A stretch of DNA of 64,000 nt, from positions 39,371,525 to 39,435,524 of the forward strand of contig OZ023273.1 of NCBI GenBank assembly GCA_964007475.1, read 5' to 3'. Origin of the DNA: Hybos culiciformis (Eukaryota > Arthropoda > Insecta > Diptera > Hybotidae). This document shows positions 49,601 to 62,093 of the stretch, piece after piece; positions within the stretch are counted from its first letter, which is position 1, and each line of letters starts with the position of its first letter. The translations under genes and the position numbers were made by a program. The notes under the pieces were generated by a model. That model was not told the origin of the DNA, made no database searches, and saw only the letters and a program-made list of their open reading frames with translations.

Positions 49601-51443
49601 CAACGGACATCTAGTTTATGCAGTTGGAAAAATCTTTGCGAATCGTCAATTTTCCCAATTTTGTGTTAACAATCTTGTGGGTTAGTCATAAAAACTATTA
49701 TAACGTAATCAAGTTTTAATTTGACGGCAATAATAATAATAATAATATTTAATAATAATTAATATTAAAGAAAATTTATTTTAATAATTAAAAGTTTAGA
49801 ATTTTTTTTATTATAATAAAATTTTTACGGCAAGAAACTTTCTTCTGTATATACAATTATTTTTCATGTAATTAAACAAATCAAAAATTTTCAATCTTGA
49901 AGACTGAAATGTTTTTATAAGAGAATTTTTTTGTGAGTATTAGCAACAATGTCAGCAAATATTGTATTTTTAGGCTTCTATATAATCTTTAGAAATATTA
50001 TTTTTTATGAAAATTAACTAAAACAAGAATCTATGAAAATTGATGAATTACACAGGTATTAAGGAAATGAAAATCATTAAACATATTAATGAAAAAAAAA
50101 CAAAATCCTAAAAGAACTTATTCTGTTTCATAAAGCTTAATTTATGTACAACAAATTTCAAATTAATTAGAGCCTTATCACTATCTAAATTAAATATATA
50201 TATGTTTTTGTGCGAGATATTTTCCCTTTTTTTTAAATATAAGTAAAATAATGATTAAATTCTGATGACAAAATGAAATCAACCTCCATGGTTATAGCTA
50301 GATTACCCTATCTAATTATCTTGAAATTAAAAGTCATCACACGTATCTTCTTTAAGAAAATATGTTGGCAAATAAAATAGTTGAATATATGATATCAGAG
50401 AAATAGTTTTCCATGGTAAAAGAATTATTAAAATAGGAATTATATCGTAATAACTTATTTCAAGCATTCCATTTTTCATAAATTTTAGGAGAATATTTTT
50501 TTAGAATCTACCTAACTTCTAACCTATCAGCATAACCATTTACATTTTTTTAAAACAATACTAAGTTTTTTAATTATTTAGATTTCGTAGTCCGTATTAC
50601 CAAAGTAATACTACACAATTTCGACCATCTGGGCTCTAATTTCATATTCTATTTTTTTATTTTTTAAAGGTTTTGGATTAGAATTTTTGATTATCCTAAA
50701 ATAAAGCGATATGTATTCTTAATTTCTAAAATTTATTTATTGGTTTAGATAATTTTCATTCCTTTTATGCACATAAAAAAATAAATAAATTACCTAGTTA
50801 GACATGCATATGCATAACATGAAAGCACTTACCTGTTAAGAGTTTCTTATTCCGAAACCAATCATCAAAGATCTATCAAATTAAAACTTATTCACATATA
50901 CCTACCAGTTACATTTTTCATAATGACCAACCTTAATCATGTACGTGATACTTACATTTTTATTTTATTTTATATCATTTTCTAATAGAACAGGTTTAAT
51001 AAGAAAAGTTGTGGAAAATGAAATGAATCTTTCGTTATTGTTACTTTTATTTCAAAGTTTATAAAAAAAGAAATGCTTAATCCATTTTTTACAGGATGCA
51101 ATATCTTAAATTATCTTTTTTTGTAATTTTTTTATTAAAAATAATCTCAACTAAAATATACCTAAGTTAAATAATAATATAGTTAAATATTAATTTTTTC
51201 TAATTAAAATTATTTCATTTAAAATTATTGTTTGAATTAATTTTTTTTTTATGTTACAGTTTATTTAATTTCATGATGGTTTCGACATATTCATATCATA
51301 TACTTATTAATAAAAAGAAATTTTATATAAAATTAATTGATAAAATGATTTCATGATTATTGAAATAAGATTTCCTCTATCTTAATATCGTAATTTAAAA
51401 GCGCTGGATTTTGATATAACTTATAGCTCGGATTTTGTATTTC
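49601..51443. other. AT-rich stretch
   Basis: After the presumed 3' untranslated sequence of the candidate exon (to about 49685) only AT-rich DNA with an AAT run (49731-49746) is seen. Confidence 0.5.
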
Positions 51444-51447
51444 TTAA

Positions 51448-51836
51448 GGGGACTTGGTACCAGTTTGAATTTTTTGTCCCAAATTTTTTTTGAAAAGCAG
51501 TTTTAGATTATTTTAAAGTTAAATTTAGAAAAAACATTTCATTCACAACCTCCGAACTGTTTGATACTTTAAAAGGGTATAAGACTTTTTAGAATCGGTT
51601 AAGGCTAAGTGCTCGAAATCTCTTCAAAACCATTGTTGTGTGTCACAAAATGGTTTTGAAGAGATTTCGAGCACTTAGCTCTAACCGATTCTAAAAAGTT
51701 TTATGTCATTTTAAACTATGAAACATTCCTGAGGTTGTGAATGAAATGTTTTTTTTTAAATTAAACTTTAAAATAATCTAAAACGGTTCTACAATCAAAT
51801 TTTGGGACAAAAAATCCAAACTGGTACCAAGTCCTC
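51448..51836. mobile_element. Foldback MITE with TTAA flanks
   Basis: Almost the entire 389 bp is one inverted repeat: the arms (51448-51633 and 51650-51836) begin GGGGACTTGGTACCAGTTTG or GAGGACTTGGTACCAGTTTG, run through TTTTTTGTCCCAAA, CATTTCATTCACAACCTC and AACCGATTCTAAAAAG, and meet at a 16-nt centre. TTAA lies immediately outside both ends (51444-51447, 51837-51840), suggesting piggyBac-type insertion, although the terminus is not the usual CCC. Arms differ by scattered mismatches. The RNA would form a very long hairpin. Confidence 0.9.
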
Positions 51837-51840
51837 TTAA

Positions 51841-52194
51841 CATGCCTAACACACCAAGTCTGAAAGGTATTTTCGAATTGTATCAAGGGATTGAAAAATA
51901 ATTTTTATTTAATTAGTAAGTTAAAATATTGAATGTAAATTTTTTAATACATGGAAAACTGAAAAATATCTGAGCTTATCAAAAAAAATTAAGCACCCAG
52001 TTTTTATCATTTTGATAATGAAATGAATGGAAGCCAGAAAAGGGTTGAACCGAGATACATTAAGTGAAATTTTTATTTTTAACAATTTTTTTTAATACAT
52101 TTTTTTTTTTTTATTTCACCATATGTTAAGTCTGATAAAAAAAATCCTTAATTCAAAATAATGTTTGAAATAAAATTTTCTTTTATTTTCCTTA

Positions 52195-52225
<31 letters not shown>

Positions 52226-52880
52226 TTTCGTTTCTAAATTGTCTTAATTTTCTTCAACTTCTAAGGATTTCTTTATTCCCATGGCAATTTAAATTAAAAT
52301 ATACTCACTCCCCTCAGTTTCATTCTTAAGAATACGAAAAGTAAAAAAAAAAAAAAATATAAAAATCTCAAATGATAAGATATTTTTTTTTTTTCTTTTG
52401 TTTGGAAAATCCATCTAACAATGTTTTCTTTTTTTATTTTCCATGTAATACTTTGTTTTTTTTTTTTTTTTGTGGAAAAGGAAAATGTGAAAAAAAAAAA
52501 AATTCAAAAGACACCATTACGGTTCGTTAATTCAAATTCTCAATAGGTTTTTTTTTTCGATACTTTTAAGATATTATTTTAAAAAAAAAATTTTTTTTTT
52601 TACAATCAGTTAAAAAATTGTTTAAAAATGTCCATAAAGTGGGTTTTTCCTTCATAAAAGAAAAATGGATAAAAATTTATTTTTGTATGGGATCAAAGTC
52701 AATAATTTTCAATAATTTTAAGCCTAAACCTAATCAGCGAAATATGGTATTGACATTAATTTGTCGAGCAGAAAATAAATCAAAATTAGTACAATAATAA
52801 ACAAAATTTTTTATATATATTATAAATATAGTTATCTAACTTTACACTATATTTATTTAATATTTGATTTTTGTTTGCAG
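51841..52880. other. AT-rich stretch
   Basis: Contains an ATT microsatellite (52204-52227) and long T- and A-runs (52380-52615). No gene was supported. Confidence 0.5.
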
Positions 52881-53160
52881 CATTGGTGATAGCGAAACTT
52901 AATAAATAGCTGACTACTTTCGGCGCGTAGTTTCTTCTTATATAATGCACATAGAAGCAGTATATTCGAAATGGGGATGTAATATAGATAGTTCTTCACC
53001 GCATAATCGTTGATTCGTTATATGCTGCGGGAAAAAAATTTCTTTTGAAATTGTATACACTATACACAGAATTCACTTTTCAGAAAGATATGAAAGAATG
53101 TATGTATCTTATGGCGCACGGCACGTCATATCGAGCAATCCATTTGTTAAGGACAAAAAA
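52881..53160 (+). other. Orphan acceptor with untranslated-exon-like sequence
   Basis: A good acceptor (TTTTTGTTTGCAG) is followed by about 280 bases of raised complexity (for example CTGACTACTTTCGGCGCGTAG and TATGGCGCACGGCACGTCAT). One frame reads IGDSET then TAA at 52900, another LVIAKLNK then stop. It looks like a last exon with a short coding tail and a 3' untranslated region, but no upstream exon could be tied to it. Confidence 0.3.
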
Positions 53161-54508
53161 TAAATTACAGTAAAACATATTTAATCCAACAATATTTTAA
53201 TCAATTCAACGAATATACCTTTAATTTTGTAATTAATTTAGTTTATGATCAAGAGTTGTGGTTTGTTCTATATATAAACTATATTTTTAAGTACGTTATT
53301 CTAATAAATTGTTATACATAGTATTTAAAAAGAAACATATTCTTCTTGTTTTATATTTCTTTAAATTTTCTAAACCTAACTCCAAAATCAGAAAAAAATA
53401 AAAATAATATGCCTTTAACATATATTTTTCTTTTGAAGCTTCTTTCCTTAAGTTTTTCAAAGTTTGTTATGGTTTCTTTTTTTGTTTTTCTTCTTCTTTT
53501 TTTTTTGTTGTCCTAAAGCACATTGAAATGACAATAGAACCCTAATTAAAAAATTATTGTCATTTTAGAGATAGCCAAAAAAAGAAACAAATTTACGATA
53601 TTTTTTTTATCATTCAAATATTATATTACCAATATATAAATAAATAAAGGTTCATTTTTAAATATTTAATAAAATGATGATTCCCGTATTCTTCTACAAA
53701 CATTATGCGTGTGCCCATAGTACAATATAACAAAACAAAAAAATAGTTCTAAGTTTTTTTTTTTTTCTATATAAATGTGTTGTATACTCTAAACATGTAA
53801 GCTTAACGTTACATTCTCGTATATGGCATTTGAAAGGTCCATCTGTCTTTATTAATTTGAAAAGCCATAATAGTCTATTATCCCATTAAGTTTCACCCCC
53901 ATTCTTATCTTTTTAACAACACCAAAGGGAAATGAAAACGTCAATATGTGCTGACAGCCACCACATTTTTAATTCAATACCACCTGTGCTTCAAATATTT
54001 ATTTTTACAGACAATAATATTACACTGCTCTGACATTTACGTAAAAAGGACATTCATATAACAAAAAAAAAAAAAAGAACCATTTTATTGATATTCACAA
54101 CAAAAAAAAAGTATATATATTGATTTGGATAGCCAATTTTTTAAGTTTAGACGATATATCGAAAGGATGGAATAAAATTATACGTACAAATATATTTTGT
54201 TTATATGTATCTTATATTCAAATTCATAGATACAGGCTGTTTATTGAAACGAATTTAAAACAAAACGATCTGGGCACACCAACAAATCTTTGCAAATAAT
54301 ATATTTTTCAAATGTATTATGTCACATTAATCTGTCAATTTTTAATTGTGTATTTTATATCAGTGATCCGATGAAAGTCGGTAAATTTTCAGAAACAATT
54401 TGACTTCTGTCGGCGTTAAAAATTATCTTTAGAACAGTTTGAAAATGATTTTAGGCAGAACTTTACATTCCGCAACTTTACCTTGGAATATCTAACTTTT
54501 CTTTTTAG
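53161..54508. other. AT-rich stretch becoming more complex rightwards
   Basis: 53800-54060 and 54360-54508 are less AT-biased than the neighbourhood. A further acceptor-like site lies at about 54012 (TATTTTTACAG). No frame gives a recognisable protein. Confidence 0.4.
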
Positions 54509-54642
54509 ACACATTGGAGAAGGCTATTAACTTCTCCATTATCGCTGTAAGAAAAAACTCTTTGCCTACTTGTTCTTATAGTCCTGTCTTTAGAGTCATT
54601 TTCGAAAAAATATCTAAGGTACTACATATTTTTTACGTATAA
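54509..54642 (+). other. Candidate exon, unidentified
   Basis: An acceptor (TTTTCTTTTTAG) precedes a frame open for 43 codons (TLEKAINFSIIAVRKNSLPT...) to TAA at 54640; a donor-like GTAAGA at 54547 would alternatively give a 38-nt microexon encoding TLEKAINFSIIA. Composition is more protein-like than the background but no family was recognised. Confidence 0.25.
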
Positions 54643-57600
54643 AATTACATATTTAGATTTGATAGTTCATCATAGATTAGAAAAACAGTCACACTTCCTA
54701 GAAAATGCTATTAGACATTTATGGATAAGCGTCTGCTGAAATATTCATAAAAATATTATTTTACGTTCAATATACATTTTTTTTTTTTATATTAAAACCA
54801 ACCTGTTTATTTAATGTTTTAGAATGGTAAATAATGGCTTTCATTCCTAAATAAATTTTATTATTCTTTTGGGATAAAGAAAAAATGTTTATTGTAAATA
54901 GGCACATTAAGAATATTCCGATACCAAATCTAAGTTATGCTGGTAAAGCGTAGATGCGTTAAGATTCCTTGTTTTCTTCTGTTGATTAAAAAAAAACTCA
55001 ATGCACATTTTAAAGAAAGATTTCGTCGTACTTATTAAAACATTCACACCAATCTTTGCCAGACTCATATCAGTATTTATATTTTCAGAAGAATTAAAGT
55101 ATGTATTAAAATAAAAGGATTTCACGCCAACATGCTAACAGAAACTTATCTATAGATAACGGAGATCCAAACGAATGTAAATTTAGAAAAATACAAAAAT
55201 TAATTTGTTATTTTTTGTGAAAAAAAATATTTTGTTAAATTTATTATTACACTATCTTAAGATTGATGAGTCGATGTATGTATTTATTCACCTGGGAGTT
55301 GGGAGATTCATCTAAATGCAAAAATAAAATTTTGTTATCCTTTTCATTATAATATTATATTATATACATTATGTTTGTAAGTATATATTATTTGTACAAT
55401 GTACGAAAATGTATATTTATCTGAATATTGTACAATATTCAATGTTGTGTACATTAAATATATACATACATATCTAGATAAAATATATATATATGATAAA
55501 AATAATAATATTTTGTTTATAATTTTATTGTTGTGTTATAGAGTTTATTTTTTGAGTGTTATTATAAAGTTATATTATATTTTACATATATACAATACGT
55601 ACTTACATAAATAAAAATATTGTATGTATATACAAACAAAGTTATATCTTAATATTGAATAAAAAAGAGATATGCCAGAAATGTTTTTTTCTTTATTATT
55701 ATTATTTTTGTTGATTTTATTTTCTTATCTGACCTTAAACATAAATAAAAGTTTTTTTTTTCTTAAGGAAAAACTTAGAAAACTAGTTATAAGGAAATAC
55801 AAATTCTAATAGTCTTATTTAATAAAAACTCGTTTTCGAATTTAAAAAAAAAAATATATAAAACTAAATTATTTTTTATCCTTATTCTAAGTTTGTACTT
55901 TTTTTGTACAAAAAAATTGTATATAATACTAACTATAGACTGAATAATTGGAATGTTTGGAAAAATCTTCTCATTTTATAAATGAAATTTCAATAAAAAC
56001 TTATTACGATATTGAAATTTTGTTCCCTTTTTAACCACAAATTATCTTAACTTAAAATATAAAACATCAAATAAATTCATTCCAAAAAAATGAAATATCA
56101 AAATTCATACTTGAATTGAAATCAAAAAAAATATAAAAAATTATCTCATTTTGACATAAAACAGTATTTGTTATATCATAGTTTAATATTATTATATGTA
56201 TGCAACGTTATAAAATTGAAAATAAACTTTACTTTTTGAAATTAATAAACTTAATATTAATTTATTTTTCTACTCTTGTTGACATGGTCTATAGTTCTCG
56301 AGATATTATATCTAATACTACAATATACTTATTTTATATTTTTAAACTTATTTAAACAAAAACTGAAAGAATATCTCTAATTTTACTTTAACATTATCAC
56401 TTCGTCAGGAAAGATTCAGTTATTCTGCAGAAAAATCAATGTAAAAATGAAAACTTCTATTTTTGAAAACATGAAAAATTAATTTTTAAGTATCAGATCT
56501 AAAATAAATAAACGTTTCCGACTATAAATGCTTTGACACTCATTAAGTTCTTTTCTTCAGTTTTAGTTTCAACTTGAGAATTATCAAATAAAAAAAAATA
56601 ATTAGTTTTTATGTTCATAATTTTACTAAAAAACAACACATGATATAATTTTGAAGTCTCATTATTTCGACAGTTTAATTAAATGTTTAAACGCAATTTG
56701 AATATATATATATGTATATTTTTTTTTTCAACGTAAATAATATCAGTAACATAATATCGGAACATCATCGTAAAGAAAATAACTTTCTTGAAAGTTATTA
56801 AACAAAAAACAAAATAATAAATTTTAAATAATTGGTATATTTTGCAAAAATACTTTTTAAACTGTGCACATATTTTACTCCGCTACATCGTTAACTTAAA
56901 TTTATTAGTTGTTTTTACCGTATATAAGTTATATCCATAACATGATTTTCCACAGTAATAAACTTTTCCAAGGTAAATTTATCTTTTGAGAACTTATTTT
57001 TGTTGCTTATTTTTAACAATTTTATAACAAAAATTTTGTTGACAATATATACATTTGGAAAAATTTGGTATGTAATATTGGAAAAGTCATTAAAAATCTG
57101 TAATACTGCTGCTAAATATAAGTATCTGTAGGTGTCGAAAAAAAAAACTTAAACACTTAAATAAATGAGCCGATGTGAACAAAAAATGTTTCAATTGGGG
57201 AATTCGAAAAATTTAAAATCTTAGTACTACTCATATGCTATTACGTGAAGAGATTTTAATTGTCAGTCAGATGTTTTTAGTTTTTGTAATTATTTAATTC
57301 TGTAAAATTTTAATTTAAGGTTTTTCCGTAAATTTTTCAAAGTAAACGTCATTCTGTAATTTTTCAAAATTCTAATAATAATGAGACATTTTTGTATTTT
57401 AATTATCCAATAAAAATTTATATATTCAATTTTTACTACTTTCATTTATTGATGTTTTGGTATTCAAAAAAATAATAGCAATTCCAATATTCAATCATTA
57501 TTCTCTACAGATAACCAACAATATTTAAAAAAAAAATTAATTTTTTTTGTTATTTAATCAATAGCAGAAAAACTGAAATGAATTTAAATTTTAATATAAC

Positions 57601-60600
57601 CTGAAAAGTTAAAAACCACAAAAAATTAAAAATAATAATAATGCTGATTTAAATTGATCCTACATTTAAATAAAAAATGTATGTAAATAATGTAGATGTA
57701 AATGTTACTTAACTTCGAATACTATAGATTTTAACATACATACATCCAAATTTTATTAATTACATGAATTTTATACTAAAATTTTGTATTCAAAATGTGA
57801 TGTGTTTACGGAATATCTATTTTCCAGAAATAAAAACTTTTAAAGAGTTAAAATATACCTATATAAAAATGTTTTTCTTATGTTTATTTTGTATTTTTCA
57901 AAAAAAAAAAAAAAAAAAAGATGAAAGTCAAGGAATTTTCATTCCCTTTGCATAATATTTGCTCAATATTGATAATTAAGGGTGGCAATAAAAGAAACCT
58001 AATGTATATAAACTGAAATTTGAATGAATACATAAAAACACACTTTACATACAAAATAAATAAAAAAAGAAAAATTCATTTTTTCTTTTTTATTTGATTT
58101 AGTTTGGGTGTTGTTTGATTATTTAACGAGACATAAAAAAGGGTTAAAAAATATAATTTATGGATTGGTAGTTAAAGGTTTAATAACTTTTTCTACTTAT
58201 ACCTCTTTAAGGGGTAGAAAATTTTAAATGAAATGAATTAAATTTTATGTGTTAAATGGAGCATTTAGTCCCGAGATAATGAAAATATATAAAAAAAAAA
58301 AAAGTTTTTAACTTGAAAATTTCATGTTAACAAAAAAATTAAAATAATTCTAATTTTATTTTCTTATTATTTTTTTTTTTTGATACTATTATAATATCTA
58401 TAATAAAATATTTGAATAAAGAATTTAAGAATTTGAAAATTCTAATGTTAAGAGATTTAGAAATAAAACGATAAAATTCAATTGAAAATTTTTTCAAATT
58501 GATGTTCTGTAATTATTTTTGTGGTGAGCCATGAAAATAAATAATAACGAATCCAAGCCTCATATATTAATATATATATAAAAAAAAAACAAAATGCATA
58601 ATATACATGGGAATATGAAAAAACAAATATGCAAAAATGCCTGAACAACCTGTTTTACTTCTACGAATCTTTGAGATTCCAATTCCAATAATACCAGTCT
58701 AATTCAAAATACTTATTTAAATATTCTATATACATGTTAAGTAATTTTTAATAAATTCATTTAAGTTTATAACCCCATTAATTCCATATATGTATTTTAT
58801 AGCTATGATGCCACCTCTTCTAATTAAGTAATTTTGGGGAAAATTTAATTTGTCATACATGACTTCAGTTGCTTTTTGTGGTTTAAGCATTTAATTAAAA
58901 TATATTCACGGTGACATAAAGCACAGAAGGTTTTCTTTTGTTTATTCTTCGAAAAATGTTTAACTATTCAGCAAAAAAAAATATATATATATATTTTATA
59001 TACATATAATATTTCTAAATGATATTAAAAATGATAAAATAGAATGAAAATTATTTTAAAATATTAAAAAAAAAAAAAAAACTTAAAATAATGTTGGTTT
59101 GATAGAATGATTAAATTTGTTTAGCAATTATTTTATTTTATTTTATTTTTAAATTTATTTCAGAAAAGACGATGAGAAATTTTTGAAATTAAAAATTCCT
59201 ATACATTTGCATATTAAAATAAAACATGGAAAGCAAAAAATTTTGTATCTTTGTTAGTTTTTCATGCACATATGTATATTGTGTACTATATGATTTTTAA
59301 AAAGATAATAATTAGTGGCACGTGTCAGAATAAAAAAAAAAAACAAATTTGTAGATTTTTATAATTTTATTTGATTCTCATTACAGATATTTATTCATCA
59401 TGAATTGGTTTATTTTATTCAATGAGAACAAATCTATACAACAATTATATTTAACTGCAAATTATATTTAGGACCAGCTTGCAAATTATTTATATTATTT
59501 ATATAAATGTAGATATAAATACTTTTAGCCCATCCAGAATAAAAAATATTAGGAACGAACGCAAGTTTAAATGAATGGAAATTGTATCTAGCAATGGCCA
59601 TTTTTTTAACCCCATTTTACATAATAATTTTGCCTAATGTTCGCTTTTGATGTTTATAAATATCTAGATCTATGTACTACTCTATGTACTACTCTTATGT
59701 AAATACAAACTAAATGTTTGATTTGTTGCATAAGTAGAGAACACAAAATTTGAAATTCAAGATCAACTATTTTGCGGATTTGTGAACGATTCTGTAATTT
59801 GATATTATTAAGCCTCCAAGAATAAACGCGATATAATTTTTTTGGTTAATTTAAGTTGTATGCTTAATCATTTTTGTTATACATATTCGCCTTTTTTTTT
59901 TTAAATAATCATTAATTTTATTAACTTAACAAATTTAAGAAAAAATCAATCTATACAAATTACTGAAAAAAAATTATTTCAAAAAGATGGTAATATGACT
60001 GTGGATACTTTTTGTGGCATATTCAATCAAAATTGCGACTTAAACTTAATATAAAAATAATTGTTTTGAAATTGAAGCAAAAATTTTTATACACAGAAAA
60101 AAAAAAAAAAATAAACCCATAAGAATGAAAATAAAATCTTCAATTCGAGAGAATTTTGATGAGTTAGGAAAAAGAAATCGTTTTTGTGGTTTTATTCTGA
60201 TTGAATTAAAACGATGTGGAATATTTTATACTGCGTTTATTTCCCATTTCACTTTTCAACAACAACATATTAAATGATAAAAGGAAAATTTTTCAATTGT
60301 TTTATGATTCTAATCATGTTTCAAAAAAAAAAAAAAAAAAATGAAAAAAAAAGCTTAACATTTCTTTTATTTTCTTCACAAAACGAAAAAAATAAAAATA
60401 AATAAAAAGAAGGAAACAAATAATTTTCTGTCTATGTGTCAAAATCAATTTTAGAGGATTTTTTTGAGATTGACACTTATAATAGAAAAGTGATGAAATT
60501 GAATTAGGAAATGTTATACGTAAAATTTTTTGAAATAAATTTGAATTTTTATATAGATAAAAGTAGAAATGTACTTATCATACATATGTATATATACATA

Positions 60601-61443
60601 TACATATTTAGAATTAAAGTTTTTTTTGAATGAAATATTGAGAATATTACTTTTACACATACACCGTACTATCTCTTTGAAAAAGAAAATTTTATAACAA
60701 AAATTATTCAAAAAAAATAAAAAATATGTATTTCATTAATTTTGATATTTAAAATACAATATGTATTCTTCACTTACTCTTTTTGGACACCTTTTAGTTT
60801 AGATTTATGTTATCATTTTTAATAAAAATTTTAAATCTGCTTCGACTGGAAATCTTTTTTTCTGGGTATGAAGACCAATAAAAATATCACACACTAATGA
60901 TAATAAAATTTCACACGCAGCAAAACAAAAATTTCCAAAGTAAATTAAGTAAGAACTTTAAGTATAAAGGAATTTAACAGAATCAAAACCAAATTTAAGT
61001 TCATAAAGTTCATATCACTAAATTATAAAGTTCTATAAAACATCAATTTATGTTCAAAGATCATATTGAATTTTAAATGAAATAAAACAATAATAAAGTT
61101 ACATAAATTCTGCTTTGCATTTAATATATTACGCTTACTTAAATGTTCTGGATCCACAAAAAATACAAGATTTTTAGTTTAGGTTACTTATAAAGTTAAC
61201 ATTTGCGATATTTTTTAATTTTTTGTATTAAAGAAGTTTAAAATGTACATTTTATATTGAACAACAAAATGTAAACATTATATAAAAGAATATATGAATC
61301 CCTTTAAGTTTAAATTTTTTTTAAAATTATTGTTGAAAACTGTGAAAATATTTCTAGGTATTATTGTCATTGAATATAAAATTATTTATAAATAATTCAA
61401 CCGACAATAAAAAAATTTTTTTTTCTTTTCAATAATAAATATA
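54643..61443. other. Long AT-rich gene desert
   Basis: No supported gene. The minus-strand frame at 54907-55125 has mixed composition but no recognisable motif. Elsewhere there are poly-A/T runs (57899-57919, 60322-60352) and AT dinucleotide patches (58981-58996). Confidence 0.5.
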
Positions 61444-61864
61444 TGAGCCGTTTATTTTGAAAGTGGTTTAAGTCCATTTGTTTTTGTATTGAGATATTTA
61501 AAGGTTTGTGTTTGAATTGATTTAAAAATATTGTTAACTGGTATTAAGTCGCTTTCATGTTTTTATGACCTTAAACATGTTAGATTATAAAATGTAATAC
61601 CTTTTATAAACATTATATAAAAACATTATATAAATACGCTGTAATCGTCCTACTGATATATTAAAAGTATACTTAAAAAGAATTTTTTACATACATTAAT
61701 AATTCCATAAGCTAATTTTCAAGTGTCAAAATCAAAACGATTTTAATGATATTAGACTAAAATTGTTTAAAAATAAAAAGAATATATAGGATTGTGTTTA
61801 TTGTGATCATTAACTTTTTTTTTTTGGAAAATGGACTTAAACCACTTTCAAAATAAACGGCTCA
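61444..61864. mobile_element. TA-flanked MITE, long copy (family A)
   Basis: The same ends as 28189-28426 (TGAGCCGTTTATTTTGAAAG... inverted at 61864), TA on both sides (61442-61443, 61865-61866), and shared internal blocks such as TATTGAGATATTTAAAGG, CCATAAGCTAATTTTCAAGT and AAAAAGAATATATA. This copy has an additional internal block of roughly 150 bp after GATTTAAAAATAT. It lies just upstream of the exon at 61979. Confidence 0.9.
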
Positions 61865-61978
61865 TATGTACGACGTAGGTGTCAATAGAATATTCACAGT
61901 GAAAACATAGCAATAAAGTTCATCATAAATTTTTTTTTCCTTAATATATAAATTAAATTTTTATTTCTACCATTAAAG

Positions 61979-62093
61979 AAGAATTATTGAAAAAATTGGT
62001 TAACAAAAATTATTTAATTGATACATTTCCGTTTTCTTGGTTGGCATATATAAAAAAGCTTGGATTAGAAAATGGGCAAATCAAAACTTTGAG
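61979..62093 (+). CDS. Internal exon of an unidentified plus-strand gene
   Basis: An acceptor (TTTTTATTTCTACCATTAAAG) opens a 115-nt exon ending at a GTATAA donor. It encodes EELLKKLVNKNYLIDTFPFS then WLAYIKKLGLENGQIKTL, with aromatic, proline and glycine residues that do not arise from AT tracts. The exon starts needing one base of a preceding codon and ends in phase 2. I do not recognise the family. Direct splicing to the exon at 63900 would break the frame; a 19-nt exon at 63034-63052 would restore it. Confidence 0.55.
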
